DNA of 64,000 nt from Caulobacter zeae (GTDB lineage: Bacteria; Pseudomonadota; Alphaproteobacteria; Caulobacterales; Caulobacteraceae), in the NCBI RefSeq assembly GCF_002858925.1, contig NZ_PJRS01000043.1, positions 19,573-83,572 of the forward strand. Direction: 5' to 3'. Below, piece after piece: positions 54,183 through 62,923 of this stretch. Below the pieces are notes generated by a model. The model did not search any database, had not been told where the DNA came from, and saw nothing but the letters and a program-made list of their open reading frames with translations. Every line of letters starts with the position of its first letter. Within the stretch, counting starts at the first letter, position 1. A program made the position numbers and the translations under genes.

Positions 54183-55039
54183 CTTGCGGGCAAGGAGCGT
54201 CAATCGAGCTGCCCGAGCGGCAGGGTCGAGCAATATAAAGACATGGAGAGCGATGGTGGGCGGCCCGTTTGTCGGATGATTGAGAGCGGCAACCGAGGTT
54301 CAAGGAACCTCCCCCTGTGGGGGAGGCGATCGCGTAGCGATTGGTGGGGGGATGAGTTTCCGGCGCAGCGGCAGCTGAGAACGGCCCCCCTCCGTCCGCT
54401 TCGCGGACACCTCCCCCGGAGGGGGAGGATCTTGGGGCGCGGGTTTGCGGCCTCGCGCCTTGGCTGCGAGTTGATCGAAGGGATGCGGGGCGCCCGGGCG
54501 ACGCCCGGAAGCTGTTTTGAGCAAGTTACCGTTTCGACGAAGCCGGGCGCTCCGCGCCGCCGTTTTCCATCAGCCTCCGGCCGGCGGCGCTGTTGACGCC
54601 TTGCCGGAACGCGCCCGCCGGTTTCCCGGAAGGCGCGCCGCGGGGCGGGGATGTCCTGGGTAGGAGCGTCTCGCCCGTTTGTCCCCGACGAAGCCGACGG
54701 CGGGCGGGCCTGGCCAGCGCCAGGTCCCCGAGCGTCCGGTTTTCCCGACCGGACTCTTTCCCGCTCGACTGCATCCCGCCGCCGCATGGTCGCTGGCCGT
54801 GCGCCCCTTCGGTGCGGCGAGACGGGTAGACTGTACGGCGGGTTTGAACGCGTCTGATGCAGGCGCGTGAGAAAGTTATAAGCTGTTGGATTGGTTCAGG
54901 AGTTTTCGGCGGACGCCGGGGATGGACGGGGCTCTATCCCCGTAAGCCCCTCCTGATCCTTCTCCCTAGAGGGAGAAGACTTGGAAGGCCGCGCCCCCGT
55001 CGCCTATGGCGACACCTCGCCCGGAGGGGGAGGATCTTT
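54183..55039. other. 860-base stretch without a supported gene: family-C repeats and a block of nested hairpins
   Basis: Between the GH51 promoter and the regulator gene. 54300-54440 and 54960-55036 are CTCCCCC/GGGGGAG palindromes of family C, both ending in GGAGGATCTT. From 54470 to 54800 there is dense pairing: CGGGCG-ACG-CGCCCG near 54492, a nested GAGCG[TCCGG...CCGGA]CGCTC at 54729-54766, CCTGGCC/GGCCAGG-type arms near 54710. The block has open frames on both strands (one of 82 codons), but codon choice is poor and no ribosome site is convincing. A structured RNA or decayed repeat is possible. Confidence 0.5.
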
Positions 55040-55804
55040 TCAGGTCGCTCCGCCGCTGCGGCGCGCGATCGCCGCGCGGGTGTCGTCCTGGGCGAGGCCA
55101 ACGAGGCGTTCCATGGCCTGGCGGGCCTGGTCGGGGCGGCTGGCGGCGATGGCGTCGAAGACCTTCCAATGGTCGGGGATCGGATCGCGGGCCAGTTCGC
55201 GGTCGCGCTGCTTGAAGATCGTGGTCCAGCGCACGGCCGCCCCGATGCTGCTGGACAGGGTGCGCAGCGGTTCGTTGTCGGTGGCTTCCAGCACGGTGTC
55301 GTGGAAATCGCGGTCGGCCGCCCGGCCAGCCTCGGTGGCCAGGGTGTGCTGCTGCATCTGGATCAGCGCCGCGCGCATCCGCTCGAGCTGCTCGTCGTTG
55401 CGGCGCTCGGCGGCCAGGGCGGCGGCCGAGGGTTCGACGATCATTCGCAGTTCGTGCAGGCTGGTCAGGAACGCCTCGCTGGGCTCGGCCTCGAAGAACC
55501 AGGCCAGGACCTCGGGGTCGAGCAGGCTCCAGCGCGAGCGCGGGCTGACGCGGGTGCCTGCCTTTGGACGGCTTTCGACCAGCCCCTTGGCGGCCAGGAT
55601 GCGGATGGCCTCGCGGTAGGCGCTGCGCGACACATGCAGCTTCTCGCTGGCGTCGATCTCGTTGTTGAGCACGTCGCCAGGCGCGTACTGGCCCGAGACG
55701 ATGGCGATGCCGAGCGTACGCGCGATCGACCCGTGGATGCGGCCGGAAAAGCCTTCCTCGCGCTCGAACTCGCCGTCCGCGCCGCTACCCTTGCCCTTGA
55801 CCAC
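55040..55804 (-). CDS. GntR-family transcriptional regulator, FadR/FCD subfamily
   Basis: A 254-aa repressor. The winged helix is at residues 20-85 (LNNEIDASEKLHVSRSAYREAIRILAAKGLVESRPKAGTRV). The FCD ligand domain follows with DFHDTVLEATDN and the metal-type His in IPDHWKVFDAI. I prefer the GTG at 55804 because GGAGG lies four bases upstream; an ATG at 55846 would add 14 residues. A perfect TTGTC-TGAC-GACAA palindrome lies just upstream of it, which suggests autoregulation. The ligand is probably an arabinose- or galactose-pathway sugar acid (inference). Confidence 0.9.
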   Translation of the reverse strand: MVKGKGSGADGEFEREEGFSGRIHGSIARTLGIAIVSGQYAPGDVLNNEIDASEKLHVSRSAYREAIRILAAKGLVESRPKAGTRVSPRSRWSLLDPEVLAWFFEAEPSEAFLTSLHELRMIVEPSAAALAAERRNDEQLERMRAALIQMQQHTLATEAGRAADRDFHDTVLEATDNEPLRTLSSSIGAAVRWTTIFKQRDRELARDPIPDHWKVFDAIAASRPDQARQAMERLVGLAQDDTRAAIARRSGGAT

Positions 55805-55868
55805 GCCGCCTCCACAAATCGCCGCGCGGCCTCGCCGCCGGTTCACGCGCCGACTCTAGCGAGACTAA

Positions 55869-55882
55869 TTGTCTGACGACAA
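55869..55882. promoter_or_regulatory. TTGTCTGACGACAA palindrome upstream of the FadR-type regulator
   Basis: A perfect inverted repeat (TTGTC-TGAC-GACAA), the most symmetrical copy of the TTGTCTGA motif, in the promoter region of the regulator gene. Fits a dimer-binding autoregulatory operator. Confidence 0.65.
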
Positions 55883-56052
55883 GGAAATTCACCGTCCGGC
55901 GAGCCGCAAGACGTCGTCCAGGCCGCGCTTAAAAGTATGATAAATCAGGCGATAGAAGGGATCACAAGGTTCTGGAGACCGCCCCGCCCTGCCCGCCGAA
56001 GACGCCGTCTCTCCTCGCGATCCGGGTTTGACAGGCCCGCGCCGATCGCTAT

Positions 56053-56075
56053 TTGTCTGACTAATTATAGACGAG
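56053..56075. promoter_or_regulatory. TTGTCTGA operator upstream of the GguC-like gene
   Basis: TTGTCTGACTAATTATAGACGAG: TTGTCTGA followed by a loosely inverted AGACGAG. It overlaps the probable promoter 12-34 bases before the start codon. Confidence 0.6.
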
Positions 56076-56086
56076 AGGATCCACCC

Positions 56087-57085
56087 ATGCCCCTGCGGTT
56101 CGTTCAACTGAAGACGCCCGACGGCGCCCGCGCCCTGGCGGCGGTGGACGAGACCGGCGCGGCCCGCAAGGTCGGATCCGCCGACACCCTGTACGCGCTG
56201 GGCCAGCTGGCCATCGACAAGGGCGTCAGCCTGGCCGACGCCGCCCAGCCGCTGGGCGAGGCCATCGACGTCGCCGCCGCCCTGACCGAAGGCCGGGTGC
56301 TGGCGCCGATCGACCATGTCGACCCGGCCCACCTGATCATGACCGGCACCGGCCTGACGCACCTGGGCTCGGCCGAAGGTCGCGACAAGATGCACAAGGC
56401 GGCCCAGTCAGGCGAACAGCTCACCGACTCCATGCGGATGTTCCTGATGGGCGTCGAGGGCGGCAAGCCCGCCGCCGGCCAGGAGGGCGTGCAGCCCGAG
56501 TGGTTCTACAAGGGCGACGGCGGGCAGCTGGTCGGCCCCGGCCAGCCCCTGACCTCGCCCTCGTTCGCCAAGGACGGCGGCGAGGAGCCCGAGATCGCCG
56601 GCGTCTACCTGATCGGCCCGGACGGCACGCCCCACCGCCTGGGCTTCTGCCTGGCCAACGAGTTCTCCGACCACGTGATCGAGCGCGGCAACTATCTGTG
56701 GCTGGCGCACTCGAAGCTGCGCCAGGCGGCGCTCGGCCCGGAGCTGCTGAGCGGCGAGCTGCCGGCCGACGTGCGCGGCGCCAGCCGCATCGTGCGCGGG
56801 GGCGAGACCGTGTGGGAAAAGCCCTTCCTGTCGGGCGAGGCCAACATGTCCCACACCATCGCCAACCTGGAGCACCACCACTTCAAGTACGCGCTGTTCC
56901 GCCGCCCGGGCGACGTGCACGTGCACTTCTTCGGCACGGCCACCCTGTCGTTCTCGGAAGGCTTCCAGACGCAGGTCGGCGACGTGTTCGAGATCGAGGC
57001 CGCGCCGTTCACCCTGCCGGTGCGCAATCCGCTGGCCCAGGACGCGGCTCCGGCGCAGGTCACCGTGGCGGTGAAGGCGCTCTGA
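56087..57085 (+). CDS. fumarylacetoacetate-hydrolase-family protein, AraD1/GguC type
   Basis: A 332-aa protein from the ATG at 56087 (MPLRFVQLKTPDG), with GAGAGGA upstream. The FAH-type C-terminal domain has MTGTGLTHLGSAEGRDKMH, the EPEIAGVYLIGPDGTPHRLGF strand and GNYLWLAHSKLRQ. GguC/AraD1 members are found in arabinose and galactose operons of alphaproteobacteria and are thought to act on 2-keto-3-deoxy sugar acids (recalled, not proven). The regulator, transporter and glycosidases around it agree. Confidence 0.85.
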   Translation: MPLRFVQLKTPDGARALAAVDETGAARKVGSADTLYALGQLAIDKGVSLADAAQPLGEAIDVAAALTEGRVLAPIDHVDPAHLIMTGTGLTHLGSAEGRDKMHKAAQSGEQLTDSMRMFLMGVEGGKPAAGQEGVQPEWFYKGDGGQLVGPGQPLTSPSFAKDGGEEPEIAGVYLIGPDGTPHRLGFCLANEFSDHVIERGNYLWLAHSKLRQAALGPELLSGELPADVRGASRIVRGGETVWEKPFLSGEANMSHTIANLEHHHFKYALFRRPGDVHVHFFGTATLSFSEGFQTQVGDVFEIEAAPFTLPVRNPLAQDAAPAQVTVAVKAL

Positions 57086-57103
57086 TTTCCGGGATGCGAA
57101 AAC

Positions 57104-57197
57104 CTCGCCCTTCGACAAGCTCAGGGTGAGGTTTTCTACTGCGCCGACAATGGTCCTCATCCTGAGCCTGTCGACGCCTGCCCTCGGGCGGGCCGCG
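57104..57197. repeat. dispersed inverted repeat, family B (second copy)
   Basis: CTCGCCCTTCGACAAGCTCAGGGTGAGG, then after about 22 bases CCTCATCCTGAGCCTGTCGA, as in the copy at 30843-30928. The second arm is interrupted by CGCCTGCCCTCGGGCGGG. It lies just after the GguC-like gene. Confidence 0.75.
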
Positions 57198-57239
57198 CCA
57201 GCGGCGCGACCCGGGGGGGACGAGGACCACGCAAAGCAA

Positions 57240-57271
57240 GAAGGCCTCGCACCCTGCGGTGCGAGGCCTTC
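57240..57271. terminator. bidirectional intrinsic terminator
   Basis: GAAGGCCTCGCACC at 57240-57253 pairs over 14 bases with GGTGCGAGGCCTTC at 57258-57271 around CTGC, with TCTTTT on one side and AAAGCAA on the other. It lies between the convergent GguC-like and transporter genes. Confidence 0.9.
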
Positions 57272-57317
57272 TCTTTTGCGGAATAGGCGGGGAGCGGCGG
57301 ACCGCTCCCCTCCCTGA

Positions 57318-58646
57318 TCACTCGGCCGGGGCCGACTGGCTCTCGAGGGCCACGGGCTCTTCCTCGACGCTCGTCCGGCTGCCCCACAGGGCGTAGAACA
57401 GCACGTAGAGTTCGCAGACGGCGGTGAGCAGGAACGAGATCTGCAGGCCGAAGTGGTCGGCCAGGATGCCCTGCACCACCACCAGCGCGCCGCCGGCGAT
57501 GGCCATGACCAGCAGGCCCGAACCTTCCTCGGTCAGGGCGCCCAGGCCCTTGATGCCCAGGGTGAAGATGGTCGGGAACATGATCGAGTGGAACAGGCCC
57601 ACGGCGATCAGGCTCCACATGGCCACCGGGCCGCTGGCGAAGACGGTGATGACCATCACCACGAAGGCCAGGCTGGAGAAGATGGCCAGCACCTTGCCCG
57701 GATCGACCTTGCGCATCCAGAAGCTGCCGATGAAGCGGCCGACCATCATGCCGCCCCACAGCAGGAACAGGTAGTTGGACGCCTGGGCGTGGGTCAGGTT
57801 GCCGATCTTGGGATCGGAGACGAAGTTGATGAACAGGTTGGAGACGCCGATCTCGGCGATCAGATAAATGAAGATGGCCGGGATGCCGAGCACCAGATTG
57901 CGGTGCTTGAGCAGCGAGTGCTTCTTGCGGTCCTCGGCGGCGGCGCGACGGCTCGAACCGCCCAGGTCCGGCAGTTTGTAGCGGCCGATGACCACGGCCA
58001 GGATCACCAGCACGACGGCGACGATGAAGTAGGGCAGTTGCACCGACTGGGCGTCGGCCAGGCGTTCGGCCTGAGTCATGACCTGGCCGGCTTCGGCGTT
58101 GCCCGAGGCGCTGCGGCTGAGGATCAGATAGCCGCCGAACAGCGGCGCCAGGGTGGTGCCCATCGAGTTGAAGGCCTGCACCAGGTTGAGGCGCGAGGAA
58201 GCCGTCTCCGGCGGGCCGACCACGGCCACATAGGGGTTGGCGGCGACCTGAAGCAGGGTGATGCCCGAGGCGATGATGAACAGCGCCGTGAGCACCACGC
58301 CGTACGACGGGATCCGCGCGGCCGGGATCATCAGCAGCGCGCCGGCGGCCATGATCAGGAGGCCGGTGACCATCGACTTCTTGTAGCCGATGGCCTCGAT
58401 CAGCTTGGCCGACGGGATCGAGGCGAAGAAGTAGGCGAGGAACCACACCGACTCGATCAGGGTCGTCTGGGTGTAGCTGAGGTCGAACACCGAGCGCAGG
58501 TGCGGCAGCAGGGTGTTGTTGATGACCGTGATGAAGCCCCACATGAAGAAGAGGCTGGCCAGCAGCGTCAGGGCCGAGCGTTGGGCGCGCGGATCCGCGA
58601 GGATGCTGCCGCCTTCCCCGGCGGAGCTGGTGATCGGTGCGGGCAT
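57318..58646 (-). CDS. sugar:proton symporter, FucP-type MFS family
   Basis: A 442-aa membrane transporter with about twelve helices from the ATG at 58646 (MPAPITSSAGEGG). FucP-like features are the N-terminal LASLFFMWGFITVINNTLLPHL, LIESVWFLAYFFASIPSAKLIEAIGYKKSM and LLQVAANPYVAVVGPPETASSRLNLVQAFNSMGT. It probably imports the sugar released by the GH51 and GH2 enzymes. A TTGTCTGAGTATA box lies 54 bases upstream. An apparent N-terminal extension in the same frame is a non-family read-through of the divergent gene region. Confidence 0.92.
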   Translation of the reverse strand: MPAPITSSAGEGGSILADPRAQRSALTLLASLFFMWGFITVINNTLLPHLRSVFDLSYTQTTLIESVWFLAYFFASIPSAKLIEAIGYKKSMVTGLLIMAAGALLMIPAARIPSYGVVLTALFIIASGITLLQVAANPYVAVVGPPETASSRLNLVQAFNSMGTTLAPLFGGYLILSRSASGNAEAGQVMTQAERLADAQSVQLPYFIVAVVLVILAVVIGRYKLPDLGGSSRRAAAEDRKKHSLLKHRNLVLGIPAIFIYLIAEIGVSNLFINFVSDPKIGNLTHAQASNYLFLLWGGMMVGRFIGSFWMRKVDPGKVLAIFSSLAFVVMVITVFASGPVAMWSLIAVGLFHSIMFPTIFTLGIKGLGALTEEGSGLLVMAIAGGALVVVQGILADHFGLQISFLLTAVCELYVLFYALWGSRTSVEEEPVALESQSAPAE

Positions 58647-58699
58647 TCCCGGGTCTCCCGTGTGGAGCCGCCGACGTCTTGACGTTGCGCGGCGATTTT

Positions 58700-58713
58700 T
58701 TGTCTGAGTATAT
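58700..58713. promoter_or_regulatory. TTGTCTGAGTATA operator between the transporter and aldose epimerase genes
   Basis: Same 13-base site as at 54170, preceded by a T-run. Located between the divergent transporter (57318) and epimerase (58776) genes and able to serve both. Confidence 0.6.
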
Positions 58714-58775
58714 GGCGGCCTATTGGCCGTCAACGCCGACAGAGAGCGCGAACGGCCCGCCTGAGAGGAAACCCG

Positions 58776-59927
58776 ATGAAGACCTGGCGCCACGCCCTGC
58801 CGAGCCTTGCCCTGTTCGCCGCCGCCGCGGCCGCTCCCATGGTCGCCCATAGCGCCGAAATCAGCCGCAAATCGTTCGGCCAGACGCCGGACGGCCAGGC
58901 CGTCGAAGCCATAACCCTGACGAATGCCAAGGGCGTCAGCGCCACCGTCATCACCTATGGCGCGACCTTGCAGGCCCTGGTCGCTCCCGACCGCGCCGGC
59001 AGGAAGGCCGACATCGTGCTCGGCTACAAGGACGCGGCCGAATACGTGAAGGCGGCCAACTATTTCGGCGGCTCGGTCGGCCGCTTCGCCAACCGCATCG
59101 GCAAGGGCCGCTTCACCCTGGACGGCAAGACCTACCAGCTGGCGCTGAACAACAACGGCGTGGCCGCGCTGCACGGCGGCGTCAAAGGCTTCGACAAGGT
59201 GGTCTGGACGGTGGTCGAGGCCAAGGCCGGCCCGGTGGCCTCGGTGACCTTCAAGCACGTCAGCCCGGACGGTGAGGAAGGCTATCCCGGCACGCTGACG
59301 GCCACGGCGACCTATGCGCTGGACGAGCAGAACCAGCTGACGGTGACCTACGGCGCGACGACCGACAAGCCGACCATCGTCAACATCACCAACCACGCCC
59401 TGTTCAACGTCGCCGGCGAGGGCTCGGCCGACGGCGCCATGGGCAATGTGCTGACCATCCCGGCCGACGGCTACAGCCCCGTCGACGGCGAGCTGATCCC
59501 GACCGGCGAGACGACGCCGGTGGCCGGCACCGTGTTCGACTTCCGCAAGCCCAAGGCCGTAGGCGACCAGATCCGCGACGCCAGTGATCCGCAGATCGTC
59601 GCCGGGCGCGGCTACGACCACAACTACGTGCTGACGGGCAAGTCGGGCGGCGCTCTGCGCCTGGGTGCGCGGCTGGCCGATCCCAAGAGCGGCCGGGTGC
59701 TGGAGATCCTGACCGAGCAGCCGGGCATCCAGTTCTACGCCGGCAACTTCATCGACGGCACCACGATCGGCAAGAGCGGCAAGATCTATCGCCAGGGCGA
59801 CGGCATCGCGCTGGAGCCGCAGCACTTCCCCGATGCGCCCAACAAGCCGCAGTTCGCGCCGGTGCGGCTGGATCCCGGCCAGACCTACCAGAACAAGATG
59901 GTCTTCCGCCTCACCATCGAGAAATAG
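58776..59927 (+). CDS. galM: aldose 1-epimerase (galactose mutarotase), exported
   Basis: Interconverts alpha- and beta-anomers of aldoses. It is 383 aa with a signal peptide (MKTWRHALPSLALFAAAAAAPMVAHSAE), so periplasmic rather than cytosolic. Catalytic residues are in GVAALHGGVKGFD (His) and LTEQPGIQFYAGN (Glu); GGSVGRFANRIGKGRF is another family segment. Its promoter region is shared with the transporter gene. Confidence 0.94.
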   Translation: MKTWRHALPSLALFAAAAAAPMVAHSAEISRKSFGQTPDGQAVEAITLTNAKGVSATVITYGATLQALVAPDRAGRKADIVLGYKDAAEYVKAANYFGGSVGRFANRIGKGRFTLDGKTYQLALNNNGVAALHGGVKGFDKVVWTVVEAKAGPVASVTFKHVSPDGEEGYPGTLTATATYALDEQNQLTVTYGATTDKPTIVNITNHALFNVAGEGSADGAMGNVLTIPADGYSPVDGELIPTGETTPVAGTVFDFRKPKAVGDQIRDASDPQIVAGRGYDHNYVLTGKSGGALRLGARLADPKSGRVLEILTEQPGIQFYAGNFIDGTTIGKSGKIYRQGDGIALEPQHFPDAPNKPQFAPVRLDPGQTYQNKMVFRLTIEK

Positions 59928-59952
59928 ACCCGGCGAGAAATGAGCAAAAAAG

Positions 59953-59978
59953 AAGCCCGGCGGTTACCCGCCGGGCTT
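59953..59978. terminator. bidirectional intrinsic terminator
   Basis: AAGCCCGGCGG at 59953-59963 pairs with CCGCCGGGCTT at 59968-59978 around TTAC, preceded by AAAAAA and followed by AGTTC. It ends galM and perhaps the convergent GH2 gene. Confidence 0.85.
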
Positions 59979-60105
59979 AGTTCATTAGGGAGGAAACGCC
60001 CAGGAAGGGCAGAGGCGCTCGCGCCTCACGGGGTTGTAGTTAGCGCTACCAGCTGGGTTTTCAAGCCCCTTCCTGCGAAAAGTGACGCTTTGTCGCAGAA
60101 CATGT

Positions 60106-62517
60106 TCATTGAACCGCCTTTAGCGAGACCTTGCCGGCCGCGAGACCCGGCGCGGAGGCCGTGACGGTCAGCGAGGCCCCCTCGCCCGCCCCGCGCACAA
60201 GGGCCACGGCCTTGCCCTGCCAGGCCTTGCGGGTCGGCGAGGCGAAGGCGGTGTGGTCGGTGGGGGCGGCGTTGTCGGCGGCCACGAAGGCCCCCGCGCC
60301 GGAGACCTGGAAGGTGATGGCGTCGCTCGCCGAAGGCACGACCACGCCCTTGGCGTCGACCACCCGGGCGCGGACGAAGGCCAGGTCGTCGAAGCCCTTG
60401 CCGACCTTGTCGGTCTCGGCGGTCAGCTCGATGCGGGCCGACTTGCCGGCGGTGCGCAGCGTGTCTTCGAGCTTGACGCCCGGATCGCGGCAGGCGGCCT
60501 TCACCTCGCCGGGAGCGAAGGTGACGGTCCACTGGCGCGGCGAGGCGTCGGCCGGCAGCGGCTTGGCGCCCAGCCAGCGGCCATTGAGAGCGACGTCGAC
60601 GCTGGCGCAGTTGGAATAGACCTCGATGGTCTCTTCGTGGGGCGACAGGTCCTGCGGGGTCCAGTCGTCGAAGATGGCGATCTTGGGCGGCGGGGTGGCG
60701 ACGGCGACCATGGTCGGCAGGGCCGGCGCGGGACCGGCCCCGTCCGAGGACGGCGGCGGCGCGGCCGGCAGGGCGTTGCGCACGACGTGCAGCACCGGCT
60801 GTTCGGCCCACCACGAGGCCCGCTGCATGCCGATGATCTTCAGCGCGCCGGTGCGGTCGACGATGCCGGCGGGGTTGTCGATATTGGGCCAGCCGCTGCG
60901 GTCGGCCTCGCCCAGGTAGTCGACGCCGGTCCACAGGAACATGCCGGCATAGGCCGGGTAGTCGCGCACGGCGACCCACGAGGTGCGGGTCTTGCTGTTC
61001 TCGGTCCCGACGATGATCCGGGCAGGGTTTTGCTTGTGGGCCGCGATCAGCTCGTTCTCGCGATAGTTCTGGCCGACCACGTCGAGCATGTCGGCGAAGC
61101 CATTCTGGTAGTCGCCGGTCACGTTGGGACGGAACAGGCCCATGGTCACCGGCCGGGTCGGGTCGGTGGCGTGCATGACGTTCAGCAGGCTGGTCAGCGC
61201 CGCCTTGGCCTGGACCGGATAGGCGGTGTCGTGGATCTCGTTGCCGGCGCTCCAGATCACGATACTGGGGTGGTTGCGGTCGCGGCGGACCATGTCGCGG
61301 GCGTCGCGCTTGTGCCAGTCGCTGAAGAACAGGTGGTAGTCACCGGGCGTCTTGGAGACGTTCCACTGGTCGAACAGCTCGTCCATGACCACGAAGCCCA
61401 TCTGGTCGCAGAGATCCAGGAAGTCGGGCGACGGCGGGTTGTGGGCGGTGCGGATGGCGTTGACGCCCTGGGCCTTCAGCGCCGCCAGGCGCTGGCGCCA
61501 GACGTCCATGGGCACGGCCGCGCCGACCGCGCCGCCGTCCATGTGCAGGGCCACGCCCTTGAGCTTGATGTTCTTGCCGTTCAGCCAGAAGCCGCTGTCG
61601 GCCTTGAAGGCGGCCTCGCGCACGCCGAAGGGCACGGTCTCGACGTCGAGACCCGCCCCGCCCTCTCCGACCACGCGGATCTCGGCGCGGTAGAGGTCGG
61701 GCGTCTCGAGATCCCAGCGCTTGGGCGAGGCGATGTCGAGCGAGAGCTTGAGCGTCTCGGTGCGGCCCGGATCGATGGCGACGGCGGGCGCGGCGCCACG
61801 GGCGACCTCCTTGCCGGACGGGTCGCGCAGCACGACCTCCAGGCCAGCCTTGGCGGCCGTGTTGGCGTCATTGACCACGTCGACGGCGATGTCGGCCGTG
61901 GCCTTGCCCTCGGCGATCTTCGTGACGCTGACGAAGGCCCCGCCCTGCTCCACGTGCTGGGCCGCGCTCTCGATCAGGCGGACCTTGCCGTAGACGCCCG
62001 AGCCGGCATACCAGCGCGAGGACGGGGCGTGTTCGGTGTCGGCCCGTACGGCCAGGACGTTGCGCCCATCGGCCTTGATGAAGTCGGTGATGTCGTAGCG
62101 CAGGGCCACGTAGCCGCTGGGGCGATGGCCCAGGTGGTGGCCGTTGATCCAGACGCCGCTGCGCTCCATCACACCGTCGAGCTCGACATAGACCCGGCGC
62201 CCCGGCGCGGGCGGCTTGACGTCGAGGGCCTTGCGGTACCAGCCGATGCCGGTGGGCAGGAAGCCGCCCGCCCCGCCGGCGCGGGCCTTGATGTCGAACG
62301 GACCACTGATGGCCCAGTCGTGCGGCACCGACACCTTGGCCCAGCCGCTGTCGTCGAAGGCGGCCGTCTCGGCGCCCTCGGGATCGCCCTGGAAGAAGGT
62401 CCAGCCTTCGGCAAGCGGCGTCGTCACCCGATCGGCGGCGACGGCCGGCAGGGCGCAGAGGCCAAGAACGGCCGCCAGGGCCAGGCGCGAGACGCCGCGC
62501 GTCAGGGAATGAGCCAT
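60106..62517 (-). CDS. glycoside hydrolase family 2 enzyme (beta-galactosidase-like), exported
   Basis: An 803-aa exported glycosidase with a signal peptide (MAHSLTRGVSRLALAAVLGLCALPAVAA). The GH2 sugar-binding domain starts near VPHDWAISGPFD and MERSGVWINGHHLGHRPSGY. The catalytic barrel has the acid/base in NHPSIVIWSAGNEIHDTAY and a probable nucleophile in IIVGTENSKTR. The tail carries the Ig-like and DUF4982-like domains common in galactosidases. Substrate could be a galactan or mixed arabinogalactan side chain. A TTGTCTGA site lies upstream. Confidence 0.92.
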   Translation of the reverse strand: MAHSLTRGVSRLALAAVLGLCALPAVAADRVTTPLAEGWTFFQGDPEGAETAAFDDSGWAKVSVPHDWAISGPFDIKARAGGAGGFLPTGIGWYRKALDVKPPAPGRRVYVELDGVMERSGVWINGHHLGHRPSGYVALRYDITDFIKADGRNVLAVRADTEHAPSSRWYAGSGVYGKVRLIESAAQHVEQGGAFVSVTKIAEGKATADIAVDVVNDANTAAKAGLEVVLRDPSGKEVARGAAPAVAIDPGRTETLKLSLDIASPKRWDLETPDLYRAEIRVVGEGGAGLDVETVPFGVREAAFKADSGFWLNGKNIKLKGVALHMDGGAVGAAVPMDVWRQRLAALKAQGVNAIRTAHNPPSPDFLDLCDQMGFVVMDELFDQWNVSKTPGDYHLFFSDWHKRDARDMVRRDRNHPSIVIWSAGNEIHDTAYPVQAKAALTSLLNVMHATDPTRPVTMGLFRPNVTGDYQNGFADMLDVVGQNYRENELIAAHKQNPARIIVGTENSKTRTSWVAVRDYPAYAGMFLWTGVDYLGEADRSGWPNIDNPAGIVDRTGALKIIGMQRASWWAEQPVLHVVRNALPAAPPPSSDGAGPAPALPTMVAVATPPPKIAIFDDWTPQDLSPHEETIEVYSNCASVDVALNGRWLGAKPLPADASPRQWTVTFAPGEVKAACRDPGVKLEDTLRTAGKSARIELTAETDKVGKGFDDLAFVRARVVDAKGVVVPSASDAITFQVSGAGAFVAADNAAPTDHTAFASPTRKAWQGKAVALVRGAGEGASLTVTASAPGLAAGKVSLKAVQ

Positions 62518-62586
62518 CGTTTTCTCCCTGGGACGCGCCGAAACGCTAATCCCACATTTTGATATTTTGTGTCATTTTATGAAAAC

Positions 62587-62596
62587 TCAGACAAAA
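62587..62596. promoter_or_regulatory. TCAGACAAAA operator (reverse of TTTTGTCTGA) upstream of the GH2 gene
   Basis: The complement reads TTTTGTCTGA, the shared motif of the sugar island, about 70 bases upstream of the GH2 start. Confidence 0.55.
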
Positions 62597-62703
62597 CGCC
62601 AGCCCCTCGCAACACTTCGTCTCAAAGACGGTGAACGGCGTGGTGAACCCTTTGCCGAGGGCGGCGTTTGGCAGCCCGAGTTCAGCGTACGAAGGGGTAC
62701 GAC

Positions 62704-62916
62704 ATGCCAGGGGTCGTCGATGTCGTCCCGTGTGAAGGGGGCTGGTGCGTGCGGGTTCACGCCACAGGCGAGGTGCTGCATTTCGCCGGCGGCGGCGAGG
62801 CCGAACGGCGCGCGCGCAAGCTGGCCGCGGATGCGGCCGAGCCCATGGAAGTGCGGATTCACGATCGCGGGGGACGCCTGGTCGGCCGCTGGGTGGCCCA
62901 GGGGGCTGCGGCCTGA
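62704..62916 (+). CDS. small DUF2188-like protein
   Basis: A 70-aa protein starting at the ATG at 62704. The pattern VVPCEGGWCVRVHATGEVLHFAGGGEAERRARKLAADA and VRIHDRGGRLVGRW resembles DUF2188, a short beta-rich domain of unknown function. Two Cys are close together at the N-terminus. The upstream ribosome site is weak. It converges with the DedA gene. Confidence 0.65.
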   Translation: MPGVVDVVPCEGGWCVRVHATGEVLHFAGGGEAERRARKLAADAAEPMEVRIHDRGGRLVGRWVAQGAAA

Positions 62917-62923
62917 GGACGCC

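Noticed and set aside
54526..54774. An 82-codon minus-strand open frame in the structured gap
   Set aside because: Many rare codons for this genome (AGG, CTA, ACA, GGA), no convincing ribosome site, and strong RNA-like pairing; kept only as part of the unexplained region.
54470..54860. Possible RNase P RNA or tmRNA
   Set aside because: GGGAAAGAGTCCGG and paired arms recall RNase P RNA, but the universal core elements (GAGGAAAGTCC, ACAGAA) are absent and the fold does not close.
57318..59825. A single 835-codon minus-strand frame covering the transporter and the epimerase region
   Set aside because: Only the first 442 codons from 58646 are family sequence; the rest is a shadow of galM on the plus strand.
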